A stretch of 64,000 bases of DNA from Kaistia hirudinis (GTDB lineage Bacteria; Pseudomonadota; Alphaproteobacteria; Rhizobiales; Kaistiaceae): the NCBI RefSeq assembly GCF_014196455.1, contig NZ_JACIDS010000003.1, positions 124,001 to 188,000 of the forward strand. Direction: 5' to 3'. The notes below the pieces were generated by a model. The model saw nothing but the letters and a program-made list of their open reading frames with translations, was not told the DNA's origin and did not search any database. Shown here piece after piece: positions 47,322 through 57,106 of this stretch. Made by a program: the position numbers and the translations under genes. How positions within the stretch are numbered: position 1 is the stretch's first letter; each line of letters begins with the position of its first letter.

Positions 47322-48347
47322 ATGGCACTCAAGCGACTCTTTACGGGATTAGCGGGCGCGGGCCTCGCGCTCACCCTGCTCGCATCGGCGGCGTCCGCCG
47401 AGACGCTGCGCGTCATGGCCTGGGACGGCTATGCCGACAAGGATTGGGTGGCCGATTTCAAGGCCGAGACCGGCATTGATGCCGATGTCGTCTTCATCGG
47501 CAGCGACGACGAGATCTGGGCCAAGATGAAGGGCAGCGAAGGCAAGGACTTCGACGTCTTCGCCATCAACACGGCCCAGCTCCAGCGCTATATCGCCGCC
47601 GATCTGGTCGACCCGATCGATCTCGCGGCGCTGCCGAACCAGAAGGACGTGCTGCCGCGCTTCCGCGATCTGTCCAAGGTTGGCGGCGTCGAGAAGGACG
47701 GCAAGGTCTATGGCATTCCGTTCGCGTTCGATTCGATCGGCCTGATCTACGACACCGACAAGGTGAAGACCCCGCCGACCTCGATGGCGATCCTGTGGGA
47801 CCCGGCCTATCAGGGCAAGGTGCTCGCCTATGACAATGGCGAGCACAATTTCTCCTTCACCGCGCTCGTGCTCGGCTATCCCGATCCCTTCCACCTGACG
47901 CCCGAGCAGATGGACGCGGTCAAGCAGAAGCTGATCGATTACAAGCACAACGTCCTCTCGTTCTACACCACCGCCGACGAGGCGCTGCAGATCTATAAGA
48001 ACAACGACGTCGCGCTGATCTGGGCGAATTACGGCCAGCAGCAGATGAAGGCGATGAAGGATGCGGGCGCCCATGTCGCCTACATCAATCCGAAGGAAGG
48101 CGCGCTCGCCTGGCTCGACACCTGGGCGATCTCCAAGGGCGCCAAGGACAAGTCCGCCGCCGAGAAGTGGATCAACTTCATGATCTCGAAGAAGGTCGGC
48201 GCGCAGCTTTCCGAGCGCACGGGCTTCGGCAATACGGCGGTCGCGACGGCCAATGCCGGCGGCGACGACAAGATCGTCTGGCTCGAGAATGTCGAGGACC
48301 CGCTGAAGCGTTCGGACATGTGGAACGAGATCAAGGCCGCGCCCTGA
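47322..48347 (+). CDS. PotD-type ABC transporter substrate-binding protein
   Basis: 341 residues from the ATG at 47322 with AGGGA upstream. Sec signal peptide 1-26 (ending SAASA). Class II binding fold of the spermidine/putrescine group, with MAWDGYADKDWV at the mature start, KVYGIPFAFDSIGLIYDT in the hinge and a late NYGQQQM segment. Classical PotD acidic ligands are not obvious, and the operon starts with sugar-acid genes, so a sugar acid is as plausible a ligand as a polyamine. Confidence 0.82.
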   Translation: MALKRLFTGLAGAGLALTLLASAASAETLRVMAWDGYADKDWVADFKAETGIDADVVFIGSDDEIWAKMKGSEGKDFDVFAINTAQLQRYIAADLVDPIDLAALPNQKDVLPRFRDLSKVGGVEKDGKVYGIPFAFDSIGLIYDTDKVKTPPTSMAILWDPAYQGKVLAYDNGEHNFSFTALVLGYPDPFHLTPEQMDAVKQKLIDYKHNVLSFYTTADEALQIYKNNDVALIWANYGQQQMKAMKDAGAHVAYINPKEGALAWLDTWAISKGAKDKSAAEKWINFMISKKVGAQLSERTGFGNTAVATANAGGDDKIVWLENVEDPLKRSDMWNEIKAAP

Positions 48348-48378
48348 TCCCCGTCGCCACCTTCGCCTGACGTGCAAG

Positions 48379-48439
48379 GGATCCGGGCTTGCCCCGGATC
48401 CTGGGGACCCGGGCTCTGTCCTGGTCGAGCCCGGGTCCC
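48379..48439 (+). other. Double stem-loop after the binding-protein gene
   Basis: GGATCCGGG...CCCGGATCC (48379-48401) is followed by GGGACCCGGGCTC (48404-48416) pairing perfectly with GAGCCCGGGTCCC (48427-48439). It lies between the binding-protein and ATPase genes. Such hairpins often stabilise the upstream message or attenuate readthrough, giving more binding protein than membrane parts. No U-tract follows. Confidence 0.55.
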
Positions 48440-48470
48440 GCCAGCCTCTGTCACCACACCGGAACCGCCG

Positions 48471-49565
48471 ATGTCCGAGTCCCGCGAGCTGCTTGCGCTC
48501 CGTTCCGTATCGAAATCCTATGGTCAGGTCCCGGTCCTGCACGGGGTCGACCTCTCGATCCGCGATGGCGAGTTCCTGGCCGTGCTTGGGCCTTCAGGCT
48601 CCGGCAAGACCACGGTGCTGCGCCTCATCGGCGGGCTCGAAAGCGTCTCGTCCGGCGCGATCTATCTCGACGGACGCGACATCAGCGCCGTGCCGATCAA
48701 TCGGCGACCGTTCAACACGGTGTTTCAGGACTATGCGCTCTTCCCGCATATGAGCGTCGCCGCCAATGTCGGCTATGGGCTCTCGGTGCGCGGCCGCCCG
48801 AAGGCCGAGATCGGCAAGAAGGTCGCCGAAGCGCTCGACCTCGTGCAGCTCGGCGCATTCGCCAATCGTCAGCCGGCGCAGCTTTCCGGCGGGCAGCGAC
48901 AGCGCGTGGCGCTCGCCCGCGCCCTGATCTGCGAGCCGCGCCTCGTCCTGCTCGACGAGCCGCTGGCGGCGCTCGATCTGATGCTGCGGCGGCAGATGCA
49001 GGAATTCCTGAAGTCGATCCAGCGCGAGATCCGTACGACCTTCCTGTTCGTGACGCATGACCAGGAAGAAGCGATCGCCCTCGGTGACCGGATCTGCGTC
49101 ATGGAGGGCGGCTATATCCGCCAGATCGGCACGCCGCACACGCTTTATTATCGCCCGAACTGCCCCTTCGTCGCCCGCTTCTTCGGTGACAACAACCTCG
49201 TGCCCGGCACGCTCGGCGCGGTGGATGGCGATCTGCGGGCGATCGACACCGCGCTCGGCCGCCTCGTCTGTTCGACCGGCGGCGATACGGCCCTGATGCA
49301 GGCGCCCGAAGGAACGGCCGCCTTCGCCGCGTTCCGGCCGGAGGCGCTGCGACCGGCGGTCGAGGACGACGTCAACCGGTTCTCCGGTACGCTGTCCGAG
49401 ATCAGCTTCCATGGCGCGGCGACGATCGCCCATGTCGCGACGACTCCGGGCGATGTCCGCCTCCGCCTGCGCCTCGCCAGCCAGGTCGAGGGCATCGCGC
49501 TCGGCGAGGGCGAGACGCTGGCGCTCGGCTTCAGCCCGGCGCAATCGCATCTGGTGCTCGCATGA
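48471..49565 (+). CDS. PotA-type ABC transporter ATPase
   Basis: 364 residues from ATG 48471. Walker A GPSGSGKTT (40-48), Q-loop VFQDYALFPH, signature LSGGQ (138-142), Walker B LVLLDE (158-163) and the H-loop VTHDQEEA are complete, followed by a TOBE-like C-terminal domain from about 270. It energises the importer formed with the next two permeases. Its stop overlaps the ATG of the first permease. Confidence 0.92.
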   Translation: MSESRELLALRSVSKSYGQVPVLHGVDLSIRDGEFLAVLGPSGSGKTTVLRLIGGLESVSSGAIYLDGRDISAVPINRRPFNTVFQDYALFPHMSVAANVGYGLSVRGRPKAEIGKKVAEALDLVQLGAFANRQPAQLSGGQRQRVALARALICEPRLVLLDEPLAALDLMLRRQMQEFLKSIQREIRTTFLFVTHDQEEAIALGDRICVMEGGYIRQIGTPHTLYYRPNCPFVARFFGDNNLVPGTLGAVDGDLRAIDTALGRLVCSTGGDTALMQAPEGTAAFAAFRPEALRPAVEDDVNRFSGTLSEISFHGAATIAHVATTPGDVRLRLRLASQVEGIALGEGETLALGFSPAQSHLVLA

Positions 49566-50413
49566 GGCCGTCGCTGACGCCGCGCGGCCTCCTGCTCGCG
49601 GGGCTCGCCTTCGCGCTGCCGGTTGTCCTCATCGTGGTCCCGCTGGCGATCTTCGTCGTCTATTCATTCTTCAGCGTCGACCACGGCACGATGGTCTATA
49701 CGCCGACGCTCGCCAATTACGGCCGCTTCTTCACCGATCCCGTCTTCATTCCCGTGCTCGTCACCACCTGCATCCTGTGCGTTTCGGTGGCGGTGATCTG
49801 CGTGGTGGTCGGTTATCCCGTCGCCTATTTCCTGGCCTCGCTCAGAGGCCGCTGGCGCTACACGCTGCTGCTCCTGATGCTCGTGCCGCTGCTCATGAGC
49901 TATGTCATCAAGATCTACGCGATCCGCTCGATCCTCGGGCAGAACGGCTTTCTCAACGCCGCCTTGATGACGCTCGGCATCATCGACAAGCCGTCCTCGC
50001 TGTTCGTGTTCAACCTGAACGCCGTGCTGCTGGCGCTCACGCTGCTGCTCATCCCCTTCGCGATCCTGCCGATCTTCCTGTCGCTGGAGCGCATCCCGGG
50101 CAATCTCCTGCAGGCGTCCTATGATCTCGGCGCGACCGGCACGCAGACCTTCCTGCGCGTCACGCTGCCGCTCAGCCTGCCGGGCGTGGCGTCGGCGGCG
50201 AGCTTCGTCTTCGTGCTGGCGATCGGCGACTTCCTGACGCCGCAGATGGTGGGCGGCACGAGCAGCTTCACCTTCAGCCGGATCATCTACAGCCAGTTCG
50301 GCGCGGCCTTTAACTGGCCGTTCGGCGCGGCGCTGTCGATCGTCCTCGCCATCGTCGTTATCCTGGCGATCCTGGTCGGGGAACGCTTCGGCCAGCAGGA
50401 GGCGGCGCGATGA
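49562..50413 (+). CDS. PotB-type ABC transporter permease
   Basis: 283 residues, ATGA overlap with the ATPase gene. Six membrane helices; the EAA loop reads LLQASYDLGATGTQTFLRVT, the ATPase docking site. The first helix is LAFALPVVLIVVPLAIFVVY. It is the B-type partner of the next permease in a PotABCD-like importer. Confidence 0.9.
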   Translation: MRPSLTPRGLLLAGLAFALPVVLIVVPLAIFVVYSFFSVDHGTMVYTPTLANYGRFFTDPVFIPVLVTTCILCVSVAVICVVVGYPVAYFLASLRGRWRYTLLLLMLVPLLMSYVIKIYAIRSILGQNGFLNAALMTLGIIDKPSSLFVFNLNAVLLALTLLLIPFAILPIFLSLERIPGNLLQASYDLGATGTQTFLRVTLPLSLPGVASAASFVFVLAIGDFLTPQMVGGTSSFTFSRIIYSQFGAAFNWPFGAALSIVLAIVVILAILVGERFGQQEAAR

Positions 50414-51207
50414 CGGCCTCGCTGCGTCCTGCGAGTCTCTTCCTCGCGCTGGTTACGGCGCTGGTCGGCATCGTCCTCTATTGCCCGCTGCTGGTGCCGA
50501 TTCTCTCCTCCTTCTTCACCGTCACCCATGGCCAGGCCGACTGGTCGAGCCCGACCTTCGCCGCCTATGTCGCGCTCGCGCAGAACGACGACATTCTCTC
50601 GGCGCTCCGGGCGACGATGATCGTCGGCTTCTCGACCGTGGTGCTCTCGGTCTCGATCGGCACGCTGCTGGCGCTCTATCACAATGGTCGCGGTGCGGGC
50701 GCCGCGCTGCTGCAGTTCCTGGTCTTCCTGCCCTTCCTGATGCCGCCGATCATCACCGGCCTCGCGCTGCTGATCTTCTTCCGCGAGGTCGAGTTTCCGC
50801 GCTCGCTGGTCACGGTCGTGATCGGGCATACGGTCTTCGTCCTCGCCATCGTCTACCGGACGGTGCTGACGCGCCTCCGCAGCCTCAGCAAGACCCTGGT
50901 CGAGGCGTCGCTCGATCTCGGCGCGAGCCGCTGGCAGACCTTCTGGCGCGTCATCCTGCCGAACATCGCCGGCGCCATGGCCGGCGGCGCCGTGCTCGCC
51001 TTCGCCCTGTCCTTCGACGAGACGATGATCACCATCCTCGTCACCGGGACGACCAGCACGCTCCCGGTCCGGCTCTGGGCGATGATGCGCCTCGGCTTCT
51101 CGCCGGACATCAACGCGCTCGTCGCGCTGGTGCTGATGTTCACCATCCTGCTCTGCATCCTGGCCGCCCGGCTCCTGATGCCGGCGAAGGACCGCGCCGC
51201 GCACTGA
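50410..51207 (+). CDS. PotC-type ABC transporter permease
   Basis: 265 residues, again in an ATGA overlap. Six helices and the EAA loop LVEASLDLGASRWQTFWRVI; the sequence FALSFDETMITILVTG is characteristic of PotC proteins. It completes the importer. It is followed by the hairpin GCGGCGCGC/GCGCGCCGC at 51208-51227. Confidence 0.9.
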   Translation: MTASLRPASLFLALVTALVGIVLYCPLLVPILSSFFTVTHGQADWSSPTFAAYVALAQNDDILSALRATMIVGFSTVVLSVSIGTLLALYHNGRGAGAALLQFLVFLPFLMPPIITGLALLIFFREVEFPRSLVTVVIGHTVFVLAIVYRTVLTRLRSLSKTLVEASLDLGASRWQTFWRVILPNIAGAMAGGAVLAFALSFDETMITILVTGTTSTLPVRLWAMMRLGFSPDINALVALVLMFTILLCILAARLLMPAKDRAAH

Positions 51208-51591
51208 GCGGCGCGCTCGCGCGCCGCCCCGCCAGCCGTGCAGGCCGGCCGGCGGGCGAGCGGCCCGGCCCCTCCCGCAAGGTCGAAAGATCCCCTCATG
51301 GATCGCGACGTGATCGCGCCGCGCCGCAGGATGCGCGTGCCGGCCGCTGCGCCTATGTCATGCGCCGCGCCTCGCTCTCGGCTGGCCCGACCCGCATTCT
51401 CAGAATGACAAATTCTGCAGTTTGCACCCCCCGACAGACCTGTAACTATTCGATACACCCTCGGGAGGGGAAAAGGCTTCAGAGGCTTAGTTAAGCTCAG
51501 GAATATCGACCGCGGCAATCGTCATTGTCGTGTTCGTGGTCCTGTAAACTGGTGCATGTCGTCTATAGATGATGCATGGGAGGAGACAACG
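51208..51591 (+). other. 384-base gap: hairpin at left, likely promoter of the sugar locus at right
   Basis: The left end has a 9-bp perfect hairpin (51208-51227) directly after the permease stop, GC-rich but without a U-run. The right third (about 51400-51590) becomes AT-richer and should hold the promoter of the following operon; GCATG words at 51554 and 51574 flank a central CTATAG as a gapped partial dyad. No coding sequence is convincing. Confidence 0.4.
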
Positions 51592-52743
51592 ATGATCAGA
51601 ATAAGTAAGATTGCGGCACTATTTGTCGGGATGGCGGGACTCACCGTCGCCGCAGTGCCGGCATTTGCTCAGGATTCGAAATTCTATACAGGCGCGCCGC
51701 GGACGTATCTGTACAATCCTGACACCGAAGTGTGCTTCAAGGATACCTCGCAGTACAAGAAGGACGGTCCCTACACGATCGGCTTCTCGAATGCCGGCCT
51801 CGGCGATTCCTGGCGCGTGGTGATGCTGCATTCGCTCGAGAAGGCGGCTGCCGAGCATAAGGACGAGATCAAGAAGCTGATCATCACCGATGCCGGTCAT
51901 GACGATGCCAAGCAGGTCGCCGATATCCAGGACCTGATCTCCCGCGGCGTCGACCTGCTCATCGTCAGCGCGAATACGCAGCAGGCGCTCGATCCGGCCG
52001 TCTCGCAGGCGATGGCCCAGGGCATTCCGGTCGTGATGGTCGACCGGCGCATCGCCTCGGACAACTTCGTGACCTTCGTGACGGCATCCGACGCCATGAT
52101 GGGCCGCCTGTTCGCGCAGTGGATCGCGGAAAAGCTGCACGGCAAGGGCAATGTGATCATGCTGGCCGGCCAGGCCGGCTCGAGCCCCTCCGAGAACCGC
52201 GAGAAGCCCGCACGCGAGGTCTTCGCGCAGTATCCGGACATCAAGGTGCTGGAGACGGTCTATTCGGACTGGTCGCCGGTCAAGGGCAAGCAGGTCATGC
52301 AGGCGATGATCGCCAAGTATGGCAAGTCGATCGACGCGGTCTGGTCGGCCCACGGCCTGCAGACGCCCGGCTCGATCGAGGCCTTCATCGAGGCTGGCTA
52401 CAAGGACGGCGAAATCCCGCCGCACACCACGTCTGACGTGAACGGGCCGCTGCAGATGGCGATCCAGCACAAGGTTCCGATGCTTGAGGTCGGCTATCCG
52501 CCGGCGATGGGCGGAACCTCGGTCGAGGTGGCCCTGCAGGTCCTGCACGGCGCTCCGGTTCCCTGCATCTACACGATCAATTCCCAGATCGCCGTCAGCG
52601 AGGGCGACAACACGCCGTCGATCGAGACGCAGCTGCGCCTGACCGACATGGTCGTTCCCGACGGTGCGCCGGACATGCTGATCACCGGCGGCATGGGCCC
52701 GGGCTACGATCCCAAGACCTTCAAGATCGACTTCCCGCAATAG
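51592..52743 (+). CDS. Sugar ABC transporter substrate-binding protein (class B, RbsB-like)
   Basis: 383 residues from ATG 51592, with a strong GGGAGGAG site. Signal peptide 1-24 (ending AFA). Peripla_BP_4 fold: YTIGFSNAGLGDSWRVVML, LISRGVDLLIVSANTQQALD, GIPVVMVDRR and TTSDVNGPLQMAI. A longer N-terminal arm and C-terminal extension than RbsB (about 296) place it in the family branch that binds diverse pentoses, polyols or autoinducer-like sugars. It opens the importer operon. Confidence 0.88.
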   Translation: MIRISKIAALFVGMAGLTVAAVPAFAQDSKFYTGAPRTYLYNPDTEVCFKDTSQYKKDGPYTIGFSNAGLGDSWRVVMLHSLEKAAAEHKDEIKKLIITDAGHDDAKQVADIQDLISRGVDLLIVSANTQQALDPAVSQAMAQGIPVVMVDRRIASDNFVTFVTASDAMMGRLFAQWIAEKLHGKGNVIMLAGQAGSSPSENREKPAREVFAQYPDIKVLETVYSDWSPVKGKQVMQAMIAKYGKSIDAVWSAHGLQTPGSIEAFIEAGYKDGEIPPHTTSDVNGPLQMAIQHKVPMLEVGYPPAMGGTSVEVALQVLHGAPVPCIYTINSQIAVSEGDNTPSIETQLRLTDMVVPDGAPDMLITGGMGPGYDPKTFKIDFPQ

Positions 52744-52764
52744 TACCCTGCGGATTCCGACTTC

Positions 52765-52790
52765 GGATGTCCGGGCCTGCCCGGACATCC
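52765..52790 (+). other. Intercistronic stem-loop after the binding-protein gene
   Basis: GGATGTCCGGG and CCCGGACATCC form an 11-bp perfect stem with a CCTG loop, between the binding-protein stop and the ATPase ribosome site. Likely role: protects the upstream message so that binding protein is made in excess. Confidence 0.6.
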
Positions 52791-52811
52791 TTGCAGGGAG
52801 AGTGAGAGACG

Positions 52812-54314
52812 ATGCTGAAGCTCACAGGCATCTCGAAGGGCTTTGCCGGCGTGCAGGCCCTCTCTGGTATCAATTTCGATGTCCGCGCCGGCGAGATTCA
52901 CGCGCTGGTCGGCGAGAACGGCGCCGGGAAATCGACCACGATCAAGATCATCGCGGGGGCCTTGCAGCCGGACGCGGGCGAGATCGCGTTCGACGGCAAG
53001 GTCGTGAGCTGGAGCGGCCCGGCCGATGCCAAGGCCGCCGGTATCCATGTCATCTACCAGGAATTCGTGCTCTTCCCGCATCTCACGGTGGCCGAGAACA
53101 TCTTCCTCGGTCATGAGCGGCGCGGACGCTTCGGCCTGATCGACCATGATCGGACCCGTCGCGACGCCGCCGACCTGCTGCAGCGTCTCGGCGTCGCGAT
53201 CGATCCGGACAAGATCGTCTCGGAGCTGACCGTCGCGGATCAGCAGATGGTCGAGATTTCCAAGGCCCTGGTCCACAAGGTCAAGCTGCTCATTCTCGAC
53301 GAGCCGACCGCCGTCATCTCCGGCCGTGAGGCCGATCTTCTGTTCGCGCGGCTCGCCGCACTCAAGGCCGAAGGCGTCGCCATCGTCTATGTCTCGCACC
53401 GGCTCGAGGAGATCTTCCAGATCGCGGACCGCGTGACGGTGTTCAAGGACGGCGCGCATGTCGCGACGACCGACATCGGCGACGTCAACCGCGAACGGCT
53501 GATCTCCCTGATGGTCGGCCGCGATCTGAAGGACATCTTCCCGCCGAAGCGCGGCACGGGCGGCGGCAAGGTCACGCTCAAGGCCGAGAATGTCTCGGTC
53601 GCGGGACGCGTGCGCAATGCCAGCCTCGAGCTGCGCGCCGGCGAGATCACCGCGCTCGCGGGCATGGTTGGTGCAGGCCGAACCGAATTCGCTATGGCGA
53701 TCTTCGGCGGCCTGCCCGCCTCGAGTGGTACCGTTTGGATCGATGGCGAGCAGGTCGGGATGCTCAGCCCCGCCCAGTCGATCCGCAGAGGCATGGGCTT
53801 CGTGACCGAGGACCGCAAGGGTCAGGGCCTGGCCATGCTGCTCGACGTGGCCGCCAATGTGACGGCGGCTGACCTCGATGCGGTGACGCGCAGGGGCGTG
53901 ATCGATCGGCGGCGCGAGAACCAGATCGCACGCGAGGAGATCGAGAAATACCGCATCGCCTGCCGCGGCCCGTCGACCCCGGTCGCCACCATGTCGGGCG
54001 GCAACCAGCAGAAGGTCATCGTGGCGCGCTGGGCGCGGACGAGCCGCAAGGTACTGGTCCTCGACGAGCCGACGCGCGGCGTCGATGTCGGCGCCAAGAC
54101 CGAGATCTACCGCATCATGCGTCAGCTCGCGGACGACGGCATCGCGTTGCTCATGATCAGCTCCGAGCTTCCGGAGGTCGTAGGAATGGCCGATCGCGTC
54201 GTCGTCATGCGCGAGGGCGTCGTCAGCGGCGAACTCGCGGGCGCGGCCATCAACGAGGCGGCGATCATGAGGCTCGCCACCCAGCACCCGAGCGCTGCAG
54301 GATCGCATCCATGA
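52812..54314 (+). CDS. Sugar ABC transporter ATPase (RbsA/MglA type)
   Basis: 500 residues with two tandem nucleotide-binding domains. The first is complete: Walker A GENGAGKST (34-42), the Q-loop area IYQEFVLFPH, and ILDEPTAV. In the second the Walker A is the degenerate GMVGAGRTEFA usual for this family, with signature SGGNQQKV and VLDEPTRGVD. It overlaps the first permease by ATGA. Confidence 0.92.
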   Translation: MLKLTGISKGFAGVQALSGINFDVRAGEIHALVGENGAGKSTTIKIIAGALQPDAGEIAFDGKVVSWSGPADAKAAGIHVIYQEFVLFPHLTVAENIFLGHERRGRFGLIDHDRTRRDAADLLQRLGVAIDPDKIVSELTVADQQMVEISKALVHKVKLLILDEPTAVISGREADLLFARLAALKAEGVAIVYVSHRLEEIFQIADRVTVFKDGAHVATTDIGDVNRERLISLMVGRDLKDIFPPKRGTGGGKVTLKAENVSVAGRVRNASLELRAGEITALAGMVGAGRTEFAMAIFGGLPASSGTVWIDGEQVGMLSPAQSIRRGMGFVTEDRKGQGLAMLLDVAANVTAADLDAVTRRGVIDRRRENQIAREEIEKYRIACRGPSTPVATMSGGNQQKVIVARWARTSRKVLVLDEPTRGVDVGAKTEIYRIMRQLADDGIALLMISSELPEVVGMADRVVVMREGVVSGELAGAAINEAAIMRLATQHPSAAGSHP

Positions 54315-55273
54315 GCACCATCGCTTATCCCCGCCTCAGGGCGCGCGTCGGCCGCAATCGGGGCGTCGTGGTCGTGATCGGCCTGCTCGTCGTGTTGCTC
54401 GTGTTCGGCGCCTTCCTGTCCGATCGCTTCCGCACGCCGACCAACCTTCTCAACATCGTCGAGCAGTCGACGGGCCTGGCCCTCGTCAGCCTCGGCCAGA
54501 CTCTGACGATCCTTACCGGCGGCATCGATCTGTCGGTCGGGTCGATGATCAGCCTTCTGTCGACGCTGACATCCGGCCTGATCGCGGGCAATGCGGCGAT
54601 GATCCTGCCGGTGGCCGTCGGCGTCGTCCTGCTCGGCATGGTGATCGGCGGGCTGAACGGTCTGCTCGTCATCACGCTCCGCATCCATCCGCTCATCGTC
54701 ACCCTCGGCATGGGCGCGGTGCTGCAGGGCGTGGTCCTGCTCTATTCGCTCGGCCCCGCCGGCAAGGTGCCGCCCGGCTTCACCTTCGTCGCCTATGGCA
54801 AGCTGTTCGGCATTCCGATCGGGGCGATCGTCGTGCTCGTCCTGTTCGCGCTGGTTGCCGGCTTCCTGCGCTATGCCCGGCTCGGCCGCTACATCTATGC
54901 CGTCGGCGACGATGACGAGGGCGCCAAGCTGATGGGCCTTCCCCGGGCGCGCGTCATCCTGTTCGTCTACGCGTTCTCCGGCGTCTGCTGCGCGCTGACC
55001 GCCCTCTATCTCGTGGCTCGCTTCGGCGTCGGCCAGCCCTATACCGGCCTCAACTACACGCTCGCCTCGATCACGCCCGTCGTGGTCGGCGGCACGATGC
55101 TGACCGGCGGCAAGGGCGGCGTCCTCGGCACGCTTCTCGGCGTCTACCTGATCTCGCTTCTGAACAACGTGCTGAACTTTATGGACGTCTCCACGCACTA
55201 CCAGCTGATCGCCCAGGGCCTGATCGTGATCGCCGCCGTGTCGATCTATGTCGAGAAGAAGAAGAGGATCTGA
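54311..55273 (+). CDS. Sugar ABC transporter permease (RbsC type)
   Basis: 320 residues, about eight to ten membrane helices. The BPD_transp_2 signature GGIDLSVGSMISL and the late VVGGTMLTGGKGGVLGTLLG are present. ATGA overlap upstream, and its TGA shares bases with the next ATG. It forms a heterodimer with the following permease. Confidence 0.9.
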   Translation: MSTIAYPRLRARVGRNRGVVVVIGLLVVLLVFGAFLSDRFRTPTNLLNIVEQSTGLALVSLGQTLTILTGGIDLSVGSMISLLSTLTSGLIAGNAAMILPVAVGVVLLGMVIGGLNGLLVITLRIHPLIVTLGMGAVLQGVVLLYSLGPAGKVPPGFTFVAYGKLFGIPIGAIVVLVLFALVAGFLRYARLGRYIYAVGDDDEGAKLMGLPRARVILFVYAFSGVCCALTALYLVARFGVGQPYTGLNYTLASITPVVVGGTMLTGGKGGVLGTLLGVYLISLLNNVLNFMDVSTHYQLIAQGLIVIAAVSIYVEKKKRI

Positions 55274-56247
55274 TGGTGGACCTCGTTCAGAGCAAGCCCG
55301 CCGCCGCCACCGAGCCGAAGCGCTCGCTGACGAGCCGCTTCTCGCATCTCGCCCTGCCGGTGTTCCTGATCCTGCTGATCGTCATCTCGGGCCTCGTGTC
55401 CCCGGCCTTCCTCTCCGGCAGCAACATCTCGAATATGCTGCTGCAAGTGGCGCCGCTCGGCATCGTCGTCATCGGGCAGGCCTATGTGATCATCCTGCGC
55501 GGCCTCGACCTCTCGGTCTCCTCCGTCATGGCGACCTCGGCCGTGATCGCAACCAGCTTCTCGGGCCAGAATGGCGACGTGCTGCCGATCCTGCTCGTCG
55601 CCGTCGGCATCGGCGTCGCGACGGGCATCGTGAACGGGCTGCTGGTCACCAAGCGGAGTGTCTCGCCCTTCCTGGCGACGCTTGCGACCATGATCGTGCT
55701 ACAGGGCTTCCGCTTCGCCTATACGCAGGGCGCGCCGTCGGGCAATGTGCCGCCGCTGTTCCGTGCGATCGGCTCCGCTACCTGGAACGGCATCCCCTAC
55801 AACATTCTCGTGCTGATCGTGCTCGCGGTGGTGTTCGGCCTGCTGCTCGCCCGCTCGCGCTTCGGCCGCGAGGTCTACATCACCGGTGGCAATCCGACGA
55901 CCGCGCGGCTCCTCGGCATCAACGCCGACCGCGTCACCATCATCGGCTATGTCATCTCGGGCGCGATGGCGGCGATCGCCGGCCTCGTCCTCTCCGGCTA
56001 TGTCGGCATCGTCGACAACTGGGTCGGGCGCGGGTTCGAACTCGATTCGATCGTCGCCGCGGTGATGGGCGGCATATCGCTGTCGGGCGGGCGCGGCGGC
56101 ATCGTTGGGGGACTGCTCGGCGCGGCGGTTCTGGTCGTCGTCTTCAACGCCGTGCTGCTGTTCGGATTGCCCGTCCAGCTGCAGATCATCATCAAGGGTG
56201 TCGTCATCGTGGTCGCCGCGGCGTTCTACGTCCGCCGCTCGCGCTGA
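55273..56247 (+). CDS. Sugar ABC transporter permease (RbsC type), second subunit
   Basis: 324 residues; the start codon overlaps the previous stop (TGATG). Same family signatures: RGLDLSVSSVMATS and VMGGISLSGGRGGIVGGLLG. Two different permeases imply a heterodimeric channel, as in Lsr- or Xyp-like importers, rather than the homodimer of RbsC. Confidence 0.9.
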   Translation: MVDLVQSKPAAATEPKRSLTSRFSHLALPVFLILLIVISGLVSPAFLSGSNISNMLLQVAPLGIVVIGQAYVIILRGLDLSVSSVMATSAVIATSFSGQNGDVLPILLVAVGIGVATGIVNGLLVTKRSVSPFLATLATMIVLQGFRFAYTQGAPSGNVPPLFRAIGSATWNGIPYNILVLIVLAVVFGLLLARSRFGREVYITGGNPTTARLLGINADRVTIIGYVISGAMAAIAGLVLSGYVGIVDNWVGRGFELDSIVAAVMGGISLSGGRGGIVGGLLGAAVLVVVFNAVLLFGLPVQLQIIIKGVVIVVAAAFYVRRSR

Positions 56248-56313
56248 GGCGCCGGCCAGCCGGCCGTGCACTCGGCGCGCCGGCGACACGAGAAATTGCA
56301 AGGGAGGATCAGA

Positions 56314-57081
56314 ATGGGTCGGCTTCAGGACAAGATCGCCATCGTGACGGGCGGCGCGCGCGGGATCGGCGCGGCGACGGTGCGCCGTTTCGTCGAGGAA
56401 GGCGCTCGCGTCGCGATCTTCGACGTGCTCGTGGACGACGGCGAGGCGCTGGCCGCGGAGCTCAACCGGGACGGCGACGTCGCGAGCTTCAGCAAGGTCG
56501 ACATCACCAGCGAGCGCGAGGTCGAGGCCGCCGTCGCGGCTGTGACCGCCAAATGGGGGCGGCTCGATATTCTCGTGAACAACGCCGCCATCACCGGCGT
56601 CAACAAATTCGCCCATGAGGTCACGGTCGAGGAATGGGATCGCGTCTTCGACGTGAACGTCAAGGGCACGTTCCTCTGCACCAAATACGCCGTCAGGCCG
56701 ATGATGGAGCAGCGCAGCGGCTCGATCGTGAACTTCTCGTCGATCTACGGCCTGATCGGCAATGACGACGTCCCGCCCTATCACGCGACCAAGGGCGCGA
56801 CGCTGATGATGAGCAAGACCGACGCGATGTGCTACGCGCCCTACGGCATCCGCGTGAACGCCGTGCATCCCGGCTCGACGATGACCGAGATCTTCATGAA
56901 GTGCGCGGAGACCTACCCCAAGGGCAAGCAGGCCTATCTCGACATGATGAAGGAGAAGCATCCGCTGCGGCTTGGCGAGCCGGTGGATGTCGCGAATTGC
57001 GTGCTGTTCCTCGCCTCGGAAGAGGCCCGCTTCGTTACCGGCGCGAGCCTCGTCGTCGACGGCGGCTACACGACACAGTGA
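56314..57081 (+). CDS. SDR-family oxidoreductase (locus SDR 1)
   Basis: 255 residues from ATG 56314 behind GGGAGGA. TGGARGIG cofactor loop (12-19), NNAA (89-92), catalytic S143, Y156 and K160. D37 after the second strand (IFDV) points to NAD rather than NADP. Probably a polyol or sugar dehydrogenase. First enzyme gene after the importer and 25 bases before the next. Confidence 0.87.
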   Translation: MGRLQDKIAIVTGGARGIGAATVRRFVEEGARVAIFDVLVDDGEALAAELNRDGDVASFSKVDITSEREVEAAVAAVTAKWGRLDILVNNAAITGVNKFAHEVTVEEWDRVFDVNVKGTFLCTKYAVRPMMEQRSGSIVNFSSIYGLIGNDDVPPYHATKGATLMMSKTDAMCYAPYGIRVNAVHPGSTMTEIFMKCAETYPKGKQAYLDMMKEKHPLRLGEPVDVANCVLFLASEEARFVTGASLVVDGGYTTQ

Positions 57082-57106
57082 GATCGATCGTCAGGGAGTA
57101 TCGCCC

